Source of the DNA: Bordetella parapertussis
Lineage (GTDB): Bacteria; Pseudomonadota; Gammaproteobacteria; Burkholderiales; SG8-41
Direction of reading: 5' to 3'
DNA length: 64,000 nt
NCBI GenBank assembly: GCA_945906935.1
Contig: CAMDSO010000007.1
Location: 1-64,000, forward strand
Position numbers and translations under genes: made by a program. Within the stretch, counting starts at the first letter, position 1; each line of letters begins with the position of its first letter. Positions 39,420-48,152 of this stretch are shown one piece after another. The notes under the pieces were generated by a model. It had not been told where the DNA came from and did not search any database. It saw only the letters and a program-made list of their open reading frames with translations.

Positions 39420-39992
39420 TCAGAAGCGCGAACCGGGTTGCGCCAGAAACTCCAGCTCCGCCGGCGTCGAAACGCGATCGAGCACGGCATTGCGATGCGG
39501 AAAGCGCCCGAAGCGCGCGATCACCGCATGATGCCGGCGCGCCCATTCGGACATATCGCCGACCTGCGTGTCGCCGTCGAGCGCAGCGAACAATTCGACT
39601 GCGCGTTGCTGTGTGGCGAGATCTTCGGCGTGCTCGAAAGGCAGATAGACGAAACAGCGCTCGAGCGGCGATAAGCTGACATCCCAAGCGCAGGCCAGCA
39701 TGTGCAGCGCCGCCGCCAGCGCCTGCACATCCGTGGCAAAAGCCTGCGCCTGGCCGCGAAAAATATTGCGTGAAAACTGGTCGAGCACAACGATCAATGC
39801 CAGCAGACTGCGCGGCGCCTCGCGCCAGGCGTTCAAATCTCCGGCGGCGGCGCGCGCATAGAGCGACAGAAAGCGCGTGCGGATGAGGTCATCAAAAGCA
39901 TCGTCCTTGCGGAACCACAGCGCGCGGCGCTGTCCGTGCTCCGGCGTGCCGGCTGCACCGAACCAGAAATCAAGCACCTCGTCAGAGCTCAT
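39420..39992 (-). CDS. DUF924 family protein
   Basis: EVLDFWFG, LALIVVLDQFSRNIFRGQAQAFATDVQAL, FVYLPFEHAEDLATQQRAVELF. Confidence 0.93.
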   Translation of the reverse strand: MSSDEVLDFWFGAAGTPEHGQRRALWFRKDDAFDDLIRTRFLSLYARAAAGDLNAWREAPRSLLALIVVLDQFSRNIFRGQAQAFATDVQALAAALHMLACAWDVSLSPLERCFVYLPFEHAEDLATQQRAVELFAALDGDTQVGDMSEWARRHHAVIARFGRFPHRNAVLDRVSTPAELEFLAQPGSRF

Positions 39993-40372
39993 CAGAACTC
40001 CACCACGCTGCGGATCGACTCGCCCGCATGCATCAACTCAAAACCGCGGTTGATGTCGGCCAGCGCGAGTTTGTGCGTAATGAGATCATCGATATTGATT
40101 TTGCCGTCCATATACCAGTCGGCAATTTTTGGCACATCGCTACGCCCCTTGACGCCGCCGAAAGCGGTGCCCTTCCAGACACGCCCGGTCACCCGTTGAA
40201 ACGGCCGCGTTTTGATTTCCTGCCCGGCGCCAACGATACCGATGAACACCGACATCACGTTAAGGCCAATACCGCCCGGGCCAAACACCATAACATTGGC
40301 TCCCGGCTCGATCTTCGCCGCGTTGATCACCACACCGATGCCGGTGGCAACGCCGCACTGACCTTCATTCCT
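39992..40372 (-). pseudogene. Remnant of class III alcohol dehydrogenase / S-(hydroxymethyl)glutathione dehydrogenase
   Basis: GQCGVATGIGVVINAAKIEPGANVMVFGPGGIGLNV joined directly to GIVGAGQEIKTRPFQRVTGRVWKGTAFGGVKGRSDVPKIADWYMDGKINIDDLITHKLALADINRGFELMHAGESIRSVVEF. N-terminal part and an internal segment of about 100 aa are missing. Confidence 0.85.
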
Positions 40373-40415
40373 GCTCCATCGCAATTTGTTTTTATGGGTC
40401 GCTATACTAGCAAAG

Positions 40416-41306
40416 ATGAATCCCACTTATTGCGGCCGCTTCGCGCCTTCACCGACCGGACCGCTGCATTTCGGTTCACTGATCGCCGCAGTGGCCAGTT
40501 ACGCCGATGCCCGCCATCACGGCGGTCGCTGGCTGCTGCGCATCGAAGACCTCGACACGCCGCGCAGCGTGCCCGGTGCCAGCGAGGACATCCGCGCCAC
40601 GCTCGCCGCCTGCGGCATGCACGCCGACGGCGAAATCATGGCGCAAAGCGCGCGCAGCGAAGTCTATGCCGCGGCACTCGCCCAACTGCGCGCACGCGGC
40701 CTCGCCTATGCCTGCGCCTGTAGCCGGCGTGAAATCGCCGACTCGGCGCTACGCGGGATTGAAGGCCCGGTCTACCCCGGCACCTGCCGCACCGGTATCG
40801 GCGACAGACCGGCGCGCGCCTGGCGCGTCAACACCCACGGTGCACAAATCGCCTTCGACGACGCGGTGCAAGGCCGCGTCACGCAAGACCTCGAGCGCGA
40901 CATCGGCGATTTCGTTCTCTATCGCGCCGATCAGATACACGCCTATCAACTTGCCGTCGTAGTCGATGATGCCGCGCAGGGCGTCACCGACGTGGTGCGC
41001 GGCGCCGATCTGCTCGATTCAACACCGCGACAGATTTATTTGCAGCAGCGACTCGACCTGCCAACGCCGCATTATCTGCACGTGCCGGTCGCCGTCAATG
41101 CGGCCGGCGAAAAACTCAGCAAGCAGACGCAGGCAGCGGCGATCGACCGCGCGCAGGCACTGCCCGCGCTGACCTCGGCACTGCAGAGGCTGGGCCAACA
41201 ACCAGCGGCCGTGGGCTCCATTGCAGAACTCTGGGCGTGGGCCATCCCGCACTGGCGGCGCGAGAACATTCCACGTCAACGCGCCCTGCCCATGACCACG
41301 ACCTGA
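40416..41306 (+). CDS. gluQ: Glutamyl-Q tRNA(Asp) synthetase
   Basis: MNPTYCGRFAPSPTGPLHFGSLIAAVASY, RIEDLDTPR, DVVRGADLLDSTPRQIYLQQRLDLPTPHYLHVPV, EKLSKQT; short, lacks the anticodon-binding domain. Confidence 0.94.
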   Translation: MNPTYCGRFAPSPTGPLHFGSLIAAVASYADARHHGGRWLLRIEDLDTPRSVPGASEDIRATLAACGMHADGEIMAQSARSEVYAAALAQLRARGLAYACACSRREIADSALRGIEGPVYPGTCRTGIGDRPARAWRVNTHGAQIAFDDAVQGRVTQDLERDIGDFVLYRADQIHAYQLAVVVDDAAQGVTDVVRGADLLDSTPRQIYLQQRLDLPTPHYLHVPVAVNAAGEKLSKQTQAAAIDRAQALPALTSALQRLGQQPAAVGSIAELWAWAIPHWRRENIPRQRALPMTTT

Positions 41307-41365
41307 CTACAGGCGCAATATTGCAACGCTTGGGGACGGCTTTACCCACAGGGCATAATGCCGGC

Positions 41366-42508
41366 ATGTTCAAGGACGACGCACAGAATCAACTGCCGGA
41401 AGTTGGCTTTGCCTACCGGCTGTATGCGACCACGCCGCGCGCGTTCTTGACGCCGCTGCTGGTGGCGCTGAACATTGTTGTGTTTGTCTGGATGATCGCC
41501 GATGGCGTTGCTGTCCTCGGCGGCCGCCCTGATGATTACCTGCGTTTCGGTGCCAACTTCGGCCCGTTAACCAGCGGCGGCGAGTGGTGGCGGCTGGCAA
41601 GCTGCCTCTTCGTGCACGCCGGCATCCTGCACCTGGGCTTCAATATGTGGGCGCTGTGGGATTGTGGCCGCCTCACCGAGCGCCTGTTTGGCAATGCGTG
41701 GTTCGTGTTGATCTATCTGTTCGCAGGCCTCTGCGGCAGCCTCGCCAGCATGCTCTGGCATAACGAGGTGGTGAGTGTCGGTGCCTCCGGCGCGGTGTTC
41801 GGCGTGTTTGGCGCGCTGCTCGCCTTCACCATCCGTCAGCGCGGCTCGATCCCGGAATCAATGCTCAACCGGCTACGCATCAGCACCTCGATCTTCGTCA
41901 CCTTTTCGCTGTGCTATGGCTTTGCCGCCGCCGGCGTTGACAACGCCGCGCACCTGGGCGGACTGGCGGCTGGCTTTTTGATCGGCCTGATCGGCGCGCG
42001 GCCGCTGGAAAAAAACGCCCGCAACAAAGGCCACGCGGGGCGCATCGCGCTGGCGGTGCTGATTGCCGCCAGCGCCTTTGCTGCGGCCGTGCATTTTGTG
42101 CCGGATACCTCGCGTGTCTACCGTCAGGCCCTCGCGCTGCAAAAAGCGATTGATGCATTTGCCGTCGACGAAAAGAATCTCGGCAACACCTTCGAAGCGC
42201 TGGTTAAACGCGCGCGCGACGCCGCCCCCGACGACAAGACCATCATGCGCGAGCTGCGCGCCGATCTGCTGCCGGCCTGGGATGCCACGATTACACGTTT
42301 GTTAGCGGTCGAACTCGATGCTGGCGCGCCGCTGCGCAAGGATTACGATATTTTGCTGCGCTACGCGCAGGCGCGGCGCGCCATGACCGCTGCGCTGGCC
42401 GATTTTCTGGAAAGCGGCACACCGGCAAGCCGGCAGGATTTTCTCGACAAACGCGCCGCCACCGAAAGCGCGCTACAGGAATACCGCGAACAACAAAAGA
42501 GGAAATAA
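41366..42508 (+). CDS. Rhomboid family intramembrane serine protease
   Basis: EWWRLASCLFVHAGILHLGFNMWALWDCGRLTERLFG, SVGASGAVFGVFGALLAF, VDNAAHLGGLAAGFLIG. Confidence 0.95.
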   Translation: MFKDDAQNQLPEVGFAYRLYATTPRAFLTPLLVALNIVVFVWMIADGVAVLGGRPDDYLRFGANFGPLTSGGEWWRLASCLFVHAGILHLGFNMWALWDCGRLTERLFGNAWFVLIYLFAGLCGSLASMLWHNEVVSVGASGAVFGVFGALLAFTIRQRGSIPESMLNRLRISTSIFVTFSLCYGFAAAGVDNAAHLGGLAAGFLIGLIGARPLEKNARNKGHAGRIALAVLIAASAFAAAVHFVPDTSRVYRQALALQKAIDAFAVDEKNLGNTFEALVKRARDAAPDDKTIMRELRADLLPAWDATITRLLAVELDAGAPLRKDYDILLRYAQARRAMTAALADFLESGTPASRQDFLDKRAATESALQEYREQQKRK

Positions 42509-42622
42509 ATCGTGCGACAAGCTAGGTGCGTGAACGCAGCCAAGAGCAAGCAACAAGTCGTAAGCCCGCTCGTTAATGCCACGCCGCGGCTGACCCACGA
42601 CCGTAGCCGGCAGCCTCATCGC

Positions 42623-43585
42623 ATGCACAACTCCCTTTTTGCACTGGCACTGCTGGCATTGCCGTTCAGCGCACACGCCGAATACCCTGAGCGGGCGTTG
42701 CGTCTGGTGGTGCCCTTCCCGCCGGGTGGCGGCGTCGACATTCCAGCGCGCGCGATTGCGCCACCACTCGCAGAAATTCTCAAACAACCGGTGGTGGTTG
42801 AAAACCGCAGCGGTGCCGGCGGTTCGGTGGGAGCGGCGAGCGTCGCGCGCGCGACCGCCGACGGCTACACCATCCTGCTCGGTTCGAGCAGCACGCTCAG
42901 CGTCGCGCCCAGTCTGTATGGCAATCTAGCCTACCATCCGGTGCGTGATTTTGCGGCCATCAGCATGGTTGAACAAAAAGCCTATGTGCTCGTCGCGCAT
43001 CCCGCGCTGCCGGCAAAAAATGTTGCTGAGCTGCTGACATTGGCACGTCGCCAACCCACACGCATCACCATCGCCTCGTCCGGGGTGGGTAGCTCCAACC
43101 ACATGGTCGGCGAACTTATACAGCTCAGCACCGGCACGCGCTTTACGCATATTCCGTACAAGGGCAGCGCGCCGGCCATGATCGAACTGATGGGCGGACA
43201 GGTCGACCTGCATGTGGATCAGGTGATGTCGGCGATCAGTTATGTGCGTAGCGGCAAGGTCCGCGCGCTGGCGGTGACCAGCCGCGCCAAACGCTCGCCG
43301 CAACTGCCCGACACGCCGACCTTCGATGAAGCCGGTGTGAGCGGCTTTGAGGCCAGCGGCTTCACGGGCCTGGTCGCCCCGGCCGGCACGCCGCCGGAGG
43401 TCATCAACAAACTCAACGCCGCCATCCACCGCGTTCTGGCCCAACCGGCCATCCGCGATTTCATGACGGGACTCGGCAGCGACGTCGTGCCGGGCACCCC
43501 TGAGGAACTCGGCAACTATATTCGCACCGACCTCGCGCGCTGGACCGGCGTAGTGAAAAAAAGCGGCCTCAAACTCGATCCCTGA
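42623..43585 (+). CDS. Bug/TctC-family substrate-binding protein
   Basis: YPERALRLVVPFPPGGGVDIPARAIAPPLAEILKQPVVVENRSGAGGSVGAASVARATADGYTILLG. Confidence 0.94.
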   Translation: MHNSLFALALLALPFSAHAEYPERALRLVVPFPPGGGVDIPARAIAPPLAEILKQPVVVENRSGAGGSVGAASVARATADGYTILLGSSSTLSVAPSLYGNLAYHPVRDFAAISMVEQKAYVLVAHPALPAKNVAELLTLARRQPTRITIASSGVGSSNHMVGELIQLSTGTRFTHIPYKGSAPAMIELMGGQVDLHVDQVMSAISYVRSGKVRALAVTSRAKRSPQLPDTPTFDEAGVSGFEASGFTGLVAPAGTPPEVINKLNAAIHRVLAQPAIRDFMTGLGSDVVPGTPEELGNYIRTDLARWTGVVKKSGLKLDP

Positions 43586-43601
43586 TTCGACCCCTGAGCG
43601 G

Positions 43602-44462
43602 TCAGCGCGGCGCCAGCGAGACACGCGCTCTGGCCGCCTCCGCCAGACGCTCGCGCAGCAGCGGCAGCGCCGCACGCGCCGCCACCTCGCCGGCGGCGAT
43701 ACTCTCCAGCCGCGCAGAAAAATCGAGTGTGCGGGTGCGCGGGTTATCAGGCCGGATGGGCACATCGGCCTGCGCAACCTCATCGCTGCCGCGCCACGAC
43801 ACATCAACCGCCACCACCACATCAGCGCCCATGCGACGCGCCACCGCTACTGGCACGCGGCTGCTCAAACCGCCGTCGACATATTCAACCCCGGCAATCA
43901 ATACCGGCCAGAAGATATCCGGAATACTCGCTGAGGCGCGCACCGCAAGCCCCGTATTGCCGCGGTTAAAAACCGTCATACGCTTTGCCTCACGCGCGGT
44001 CGCCACCACCGCAAAAGCCCGCGGCATGGTCTCGATCGAACGGTTGCCGAGCAGGCGGTTGACGTACTTTTGCAAGGCCTCGCCGCGCACGCGGCCGGGT
44101 CCAAAAAGAGTGGGGTCAATCAGGTCGCCGTCTTCGATTTTCAGCGCGTGTTGCTCGATCGCCGCCGCCGTCATGCCCGATGCATAAAGGGATGCCACCA
44201 CCGCGCCCGAGCTGCTGCCGACCACAATATCCACCTGCAGGCCGGCCGCCTCCAGTGCCTTGATCACACCGACGTGCGCAAAACCGCGCGACCCACCCGC
44301 CCCCAGCACCAGTGCGAGCAGCGGTCGCGCCGCCTGCAAGCGCTCGATGGGCAGCGCACGCGGCGTCGCCAGTTCGGGATATTCGCGCGGCGTGAGGGCA
44401 CAACCCGCCAGCAGCAGCGCCATCAGCGTGACCAACATCAACCTACACATCGGTTTTGCCAT
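43602..44462 (-). CDS. Patatin-like phospholipase family lipoprotein (NTE/RssA-like)
   Basis: LLLAGCALTPREYP lipobox, LALVLGAGGSRGFAHVGVIKALEAAG, IVVGSSSGAVVASLYASG (GxSxG), VDGGLSSRVPV. Start at MAKPMCRL proposed. Confidence 0.9.
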   Translation of the reverse strand: MAKPMCRLMLVTLMALLLAGCALTPREYPELATPRALPIERLQAARPLLALVLGAGGSRGFAHVGVIKALEAAGLQVDIVVGSSSGAVVASLYASGMTAAAIEQHALKIEDGDLIDPTLFGPGRVRGEALQKYVNRLLGNRSIETMPRAFAVVATAREAKRMTVFNRGNTGLAVRASASIPDIFWPVLIAGVEYVDGGLSSRVPVAVARRMGADVVVAVDVSWRGSDEVAQADVPIRPDNPRTRTLDFSARLESIAAGEVAARAALPLLRERLAEAARARVSLAPR

Positions 44463-44486
44463 CGCGCCGTCGACTGTTGGCGCTAA

Positions 44487-44549
44487 GGTAGCAATGGTAG
44501 CAATGGTAGCAATGGTAGCAAGGGCCGCAATAGCCGCAATGACCACAAT
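44487..44549. repeat. 9-bp tandem repeat (ggtagcaat), about 7 units
   Basis: ggtagcaat x3, ggtagcaag, ggccgcaat, agccgcaat, gaccacaat, immediately upstream of the patatin start. Confidence 0.9.
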
Positions 44550-44583
44550 GGCCGCGGCGCGGCACCACGCGCGATCAATCGCA

Positions 44584-45144
44584 TCATGGGGTTTTCGCCG
44601 CCAGCGAGGCCGCGAACTCACCTTGTTTGGCACTCAAGGTCTTCAGCCAGCGCTGGCCGCCAAAGGTAAAGCCGATCCAGTAGCCCAGCTCAACCAGTTC
44701 AGGTTCCGAAAACTCCGCGTGCAATTCAGCCCACATCGCATCATCGGCCTGCGCGGGATCGTACATGATGGCATCGGCGTAGCGCAGCGCGATTTTTTCG
44801 CGCGGCGTGAAGCGCGACGATGTGGCGTAGTTCATCAATTCGGACATTCTGTCGTTCTCATCCCGCGCCGACCGCGCGGTGCCCTGGTTGCTTCAGTAAG
44901 CGCATTCAATCGTATGGGCAATATAGGCACGTGTAAGCTCCTTGAGTTCGTGTTCAAGTACGCCCGCACCGCTGTCGAACAGCGTCTTGCGTGTCAGCGT
45001 GAATGAGCGCATGACATCGGGCTGATGCGCGCGAATGGCCTGATTTTCAGGGCCTGGCCGCCCTTCGGCGATGGCTTCGTCGAGCCACTTCTGAACGAGC
45101 GGGTCCTTTATACTTGCCGGATCGATATAGCTGATGCGTGCCAT
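44584..45144 (-). CDS. Carboxymuconolactone decarboxylase/AhpD-like protein with in-frame TGA (candidate Sec codon, CxxU)
   Basis: ORFs 45144-44893 and 44847-44584 are in one frame. The read-through is ...ELTRAYIAHTIECAY-[TGA]-SNQGTARSARDENDRMSELMNYATSSRFTPREKIALRYADAIMYDPAQADD..., with the TGA at the second Cys position of the family CxxC. RBS-like aggagaa before ATG. Confidence 0.7.
44863..44879 (-). promoter_or_regulatory. Candidate bSECIS-like hairpin downstream of in-frame TGA
   Basis: On the minus strand after TGA: AGCAACCAGGGCA-CCGCGC-GGTCG-GCGCGG-GATGAG. 6-bp GC stem and 5-nt loop starting GG; loop begins 20 nt after the TGA. Confidence 0.5.
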
Positions 45145-45272
45145 GACTGCTTCTCCTGTTTATGAATCCTTGTGATGAGTGCTATTGATAGCCTCTTGCT
45201 CCGGTCTTGAGGCCGCGTTAACCTTGTAGATCAATAAAAAATTTTTCGCAGCAGCATTCAACCGCGGTTTGC

Positions 45273-46283
45273 ATGAAAGAAAAAACAGTTATGCGGCGTA
45301 TACAAATTATCTTGCAATCGACCGTCCCGCTGCTTCTGCTGGCTGCGACTATACAACCCGCGGCAAGCGCTGCAGCGGCTGCCGATTATCCGAACCGTCC
45401 GATCCGCATGGTCGTGCCGCAAGGCATCGGCGCCTCCAATGACACAATGGCGCGCGTGCTGACGGTAAAACTCGGCGAAGTGCTCGGCCAACAGGTGGTC
45501 GTCGACAACCGGCCGGGTGCCGGCGGCATGATTGGCCTCGAAATCGCGTCGCATGCCGCAGCCGACGGCTACACCCTCCTCGGCACCGCTACCGCCATTC
45601 AGGTGATTTCTCCGCAGCTTTATAAAAAACTGTCGTTCGACCCGTTTCGCGATCTCACGCCAATCGCACTCTACGCGATCACGCAGAACGCGCTGACGGT
45701 AAATCCGTCGATGCCGGTAAAAACCGTCAGGGAATTCATTGCCGCCGCCAAGGCGGCGCCGGGCAAGCTCAACATGGCGTCTGCCGGTGCCGGCTCGCAA
45801 AGCCATCTCGCCGGTATGCAATTTGCGCTGCCGACTGGTATCGATGTCGTGCATATTCCCTACAAGGGCGGCGGCGCATCGGTTGCCGCGGTGGTCGCCA
45901 ACGAATCGCAGTTCACACTCACGCCGCTGCCCGCCGTCTACTCGTTCATCAAGTCCGGCCGCCTGCGTGTGCTGGCTACTGGCGGCGAAAAACGTTCGCC
46001 CCAATTGCCCGACGTGCCGACGGTTGCCGAAGCGGGTGTGCCGGGCTTTCAGTCCACCGGCTGGGCAGGACTGCTGGCGCCGCACGCAACCCCCGCGCCG
46101 ATTCTCGGCAAGGTTCACGCGGCACTGATCAAGGTGATGAACCAGCCCGATACGCGCGAACTGATCGAGCGCCAGGGAGCCGACCCGGTGACCAGCACGC
46201 CAGCCGAGTTCGGCCGCTTCATCCGCGAGGAGTGGGACCGCTTCGGGCAGGCCATCAAGGCGGCGAAAATCAAAGTCGAGTAG
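45273..46283 (+). CDS. Bug/TctC-family substrate-binding protein
   Basis: YPNRPIRMVVPQGIGASNDTMARVLTVKLGEVLGQQVVVDNRPGAGGMIGLEIASHAAADGYTLLG. Confidence 0.94.
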   Translation: MKEKTVMRRIQIILQSTVPLLLLAATIQPAASAAAAADYPNRPIRMVVPQGIGASNDTMARVLTVKLGEVLGQQVVVDNRPGAGGMIGLEIASHAAADGYTLLGTATAIQVISPQLYKKLSFDPFRDLTPIALYAITQNALTVNPSMPVKTVREFIAAAKAAPGKLNMASAGAGSQSHLAGMQFALPTGIDVVHIPYKGGGASVAAVVANESQFTLTPLPAVYSFIKSGRLRVLATGGEKRSPQLPDVPTVAEAGVPGFQSTGWAGLLAPHATPAPILGKVHAALIKVMNQPDTRELIERQGADPVTSTPAEFGRFIREEWDRFGQAIKAAKIKVE

Positions 46284-46980
46284 CCAGCGGCTGCGGCGTC
46301 GAGTGCTCGACTAGCCGCAGTACCTCGGCGGCGGCCTGCGTGGCCTGATCGCGCGTGATCTGTTCCGCTGCATCCGCATCGCCGCGCTTGACTGCGGCAA
46401 CGATGGCTTTCATACCGCGAATGCTTTCCGCAGGACGCCGCACCGAGCGCGCCGGATGCGACAAGCCCAGTGCGCGCCAGCGCCAGATGCGCGCGTGCAG
46501 CGTTGCCAGCATACCCGACAGGACTTCGCTGGCCGCGCCTTCGAACAGTACTTCGTAAAAATCGTTTTTCGTGACCAGTATCTTTTCCGCGTCGCCTTCG
46601 CGATAGGCCTCGACCACGACGTCGAGCGCCGCCACCAGTTTTTTTTGCTGTTCGGCACTGGCGTGTTCGACAAACAGGCGTGCGGCGATGCCTTCGAGCG
46701 CACCGCGAATGGTATACAGATCGCGCGCCTCGCCGGCCGACAGTTCGCGCACCACCGGCCCCTTGTGCGGGATGATGGCGACCAGCCCCTCTGACTCAAG
46801 CTGGCGCAAGACCTCGCGCACCACAGTACGCGAGACGCCGGTCATTTCGGTGAGTTCACGTTCGATCAGGCGCTGCCCGGGCGCCAACTGGCCGCCGATG
46901 ATGGCCGCACGCACGCGTTCAAGCACCTGCTGGCGCAAGGGTGCAGCGGTGCGCTGGATGTCGAGCGGGAGGAGGGCCAT
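46270..46980 (-). CDS. GntR family (FadR/FCD-type) transcriptional regulator
   Basis: LRQQVLERVRAAIIGGQLAPGQRLIERELTEMTGVSRTVVREVLRQLESEGLVAIIPHKGPVVREL plus FCD-like C-terminus. Confidence 0.94.
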   Translation of the reverse strand: MALLPLDIQRTAAPLRQQVLERVRAAIIGGQLAPGQRLIERELTEMTGVSRTVVREVLRQLESEGLVAIIPHKGPVVRELSAGEARDLYTIRGALEGIAARLFVEHASAEQQKKLVAALDVVVEAYREGDAEKILVTKNDFYEVLFEGAASEVLSGMLATLHARIWRWRALGLSHPARSVRRPAESIRGMKAIVAAVKRGDADAAEQITRDQATQAAAEVLRLVEHSTPQPLATRL

Positions 46981-47013
46981 AAGCAGAGATTCCGTTTGAC
47001 GCTTTTGTATGAC

Positions 47014-47030
47014 CGTAATACGATATTACG
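47014..47030. promoter_or_regulatory. Candidate GntR-family operator
   Basis: CGTAATA-CGA-TATTACG, perfect 7-bp inverted repeat in the short divergent intergenic region between the GntR gene and the Gfo/Idh gene. Confidence 0.6.
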
Positions 47031-47077
47031 AAACCCCCATCCGCTGCAACCTGAAAACCGTTTCTGAGGAGTCACGC

Positions 47078-48142
47078 ATGAGCACGCCCGTCAATGTCGG
47101 CATCATCGGCCTCGGCCGCTGGGCCAAAGTTCTCACCCGCGCCGCCCAACAATCCGACCGGATCAAAATCGTCGCCGCCTACAGCCGTTCCGAAGAAAAA
47201 CGCACGGCCTTCGCGCAGGAATTCGGCGTGCCGGCGGTGGCCAGCATGGAGACCATGCTGGCTGACCCGAAGATTCAGGGCTGCATCCTCACGGTGCCGA
47301 ACGAACAGCATCTGCCCGTCGCCCTCGAAGTCGCCAAAGCAAAAAAACACATCTACACCGAGAAGCCGATCGCCAACACGCTGGAAAACGGCCTGAAGAT
47401 CGCCGCCCTCGAAAAAGACTACGGCGTCTCGGTCACCGTCGGCCACAGTGCGCGTCTGATGGCGGGTCTGCGCGAAATCAAAAAACGTATTGACGCCGGC
47501 GAACTCGGCCGCGTCGCCTTCATCGAAGCCAACTTCTCCAACGAGCGCGCGCTCGAACTCACACCGCAGACCTGGCGCTGGTACAAAGACAAGGCGCCCG
47601 GCGGCCCGCTCTCGCAACTGGCGATCCATCAGTTCGACGTCGTGCATTATCTGGGCGGTGAAATCGCCGAAGTCAGCGCCATGTCATCGAAACTCTCGCC
47701 AGTCGGCGCCGAGGTCGATGACCAGTCGATGACGCTCTTGAAATTCGCCGACGGCAAGGTGGCTTATGTGGGCTCTTGCTGGACCTCGCCGGGCATCTAT
47801 TGCGTGCGCGTGTTTGGTTCCAAGGGCCTCATGCACTTCGAAATCGACTTTGGCACCTGGGACACACCCGACAAGATCCACGAATCGGCTATCCTCTATA
47901 TCCAGCGCGGTAAAGACGGTTACGCCAAGCGCGAAAAACTGACCATCGCGAAGAGCGACATGTTCCGCGCCGAACTCGAAATGTTCGCCGACAGCATCGC
48001 CGCCAACAAACCAGCTGAACTCTCGGCCGACAACGGCAACGTCGCGCTGGCGGTGGTCTACGCGGCGCTGCGTTCGCTGGAACACAACGGCCAGGCGGTG
48101 AAAATTGCCGACATCATCGCCGAACACAAAGCCAGAATTTAA
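47078..48142 (+). CDS. Gfo/Idh/MocA family oxidoreductase
   Basis: VNVGIIGLGRWAKVLTRAAQQSDRIKIVAAYSRSEEKR, KHIYTEKPIANTLENGLKIAAL, GPLSQLAIHQFDVVHYLGGEI. Confidence 0.94.
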   Translation: MSTPVNVGIIGLGRWAKVLTRAAQQSDRIKIVAAYSRSEEKRTAFAQEFGVPAVASMETMLADPKIQGCILTVPNEQHLPVALEVAKAKKHIYTEKPIANTLENGLKIAALEKDYGVSVTVGHSARLMAGLREIKKRIDAGELGRVAFIEANFSNERALELTPQTWRWYKDKAPGGPLSQLAIHQFDVVHYLGGEIAEVSAMSSKLSPVGAEVDDQSMTLLKFADGKVAYVGSCWTSPGIYCVRVFGSKGLMHFEIDFGTWDTPDKIHESAILYIQRGKDGYAKREKLTIAKSDMFRAELEMFADSIAANKPAELSADNGNVALAVVYAALRSLEHNGQAVKIADIIAEHKARI

Positions 48143-48152
48143 GGAACGCCCC

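Noticed and set aside
44893-45144. Treating the CMD N-half and C-half as two independent small genes
   Set aside because: They share one frame, the 45-nt gap translates without further stops, and together they form one family-length protein. Recoding or a single nonsense mutation is more economical.
45258-46118. 286-aa minus-strand ORF opposite the Bug protein
   Set aside because: Antisense to a clear TctC-family gene; Arg/His/Gly-rich with no domain.
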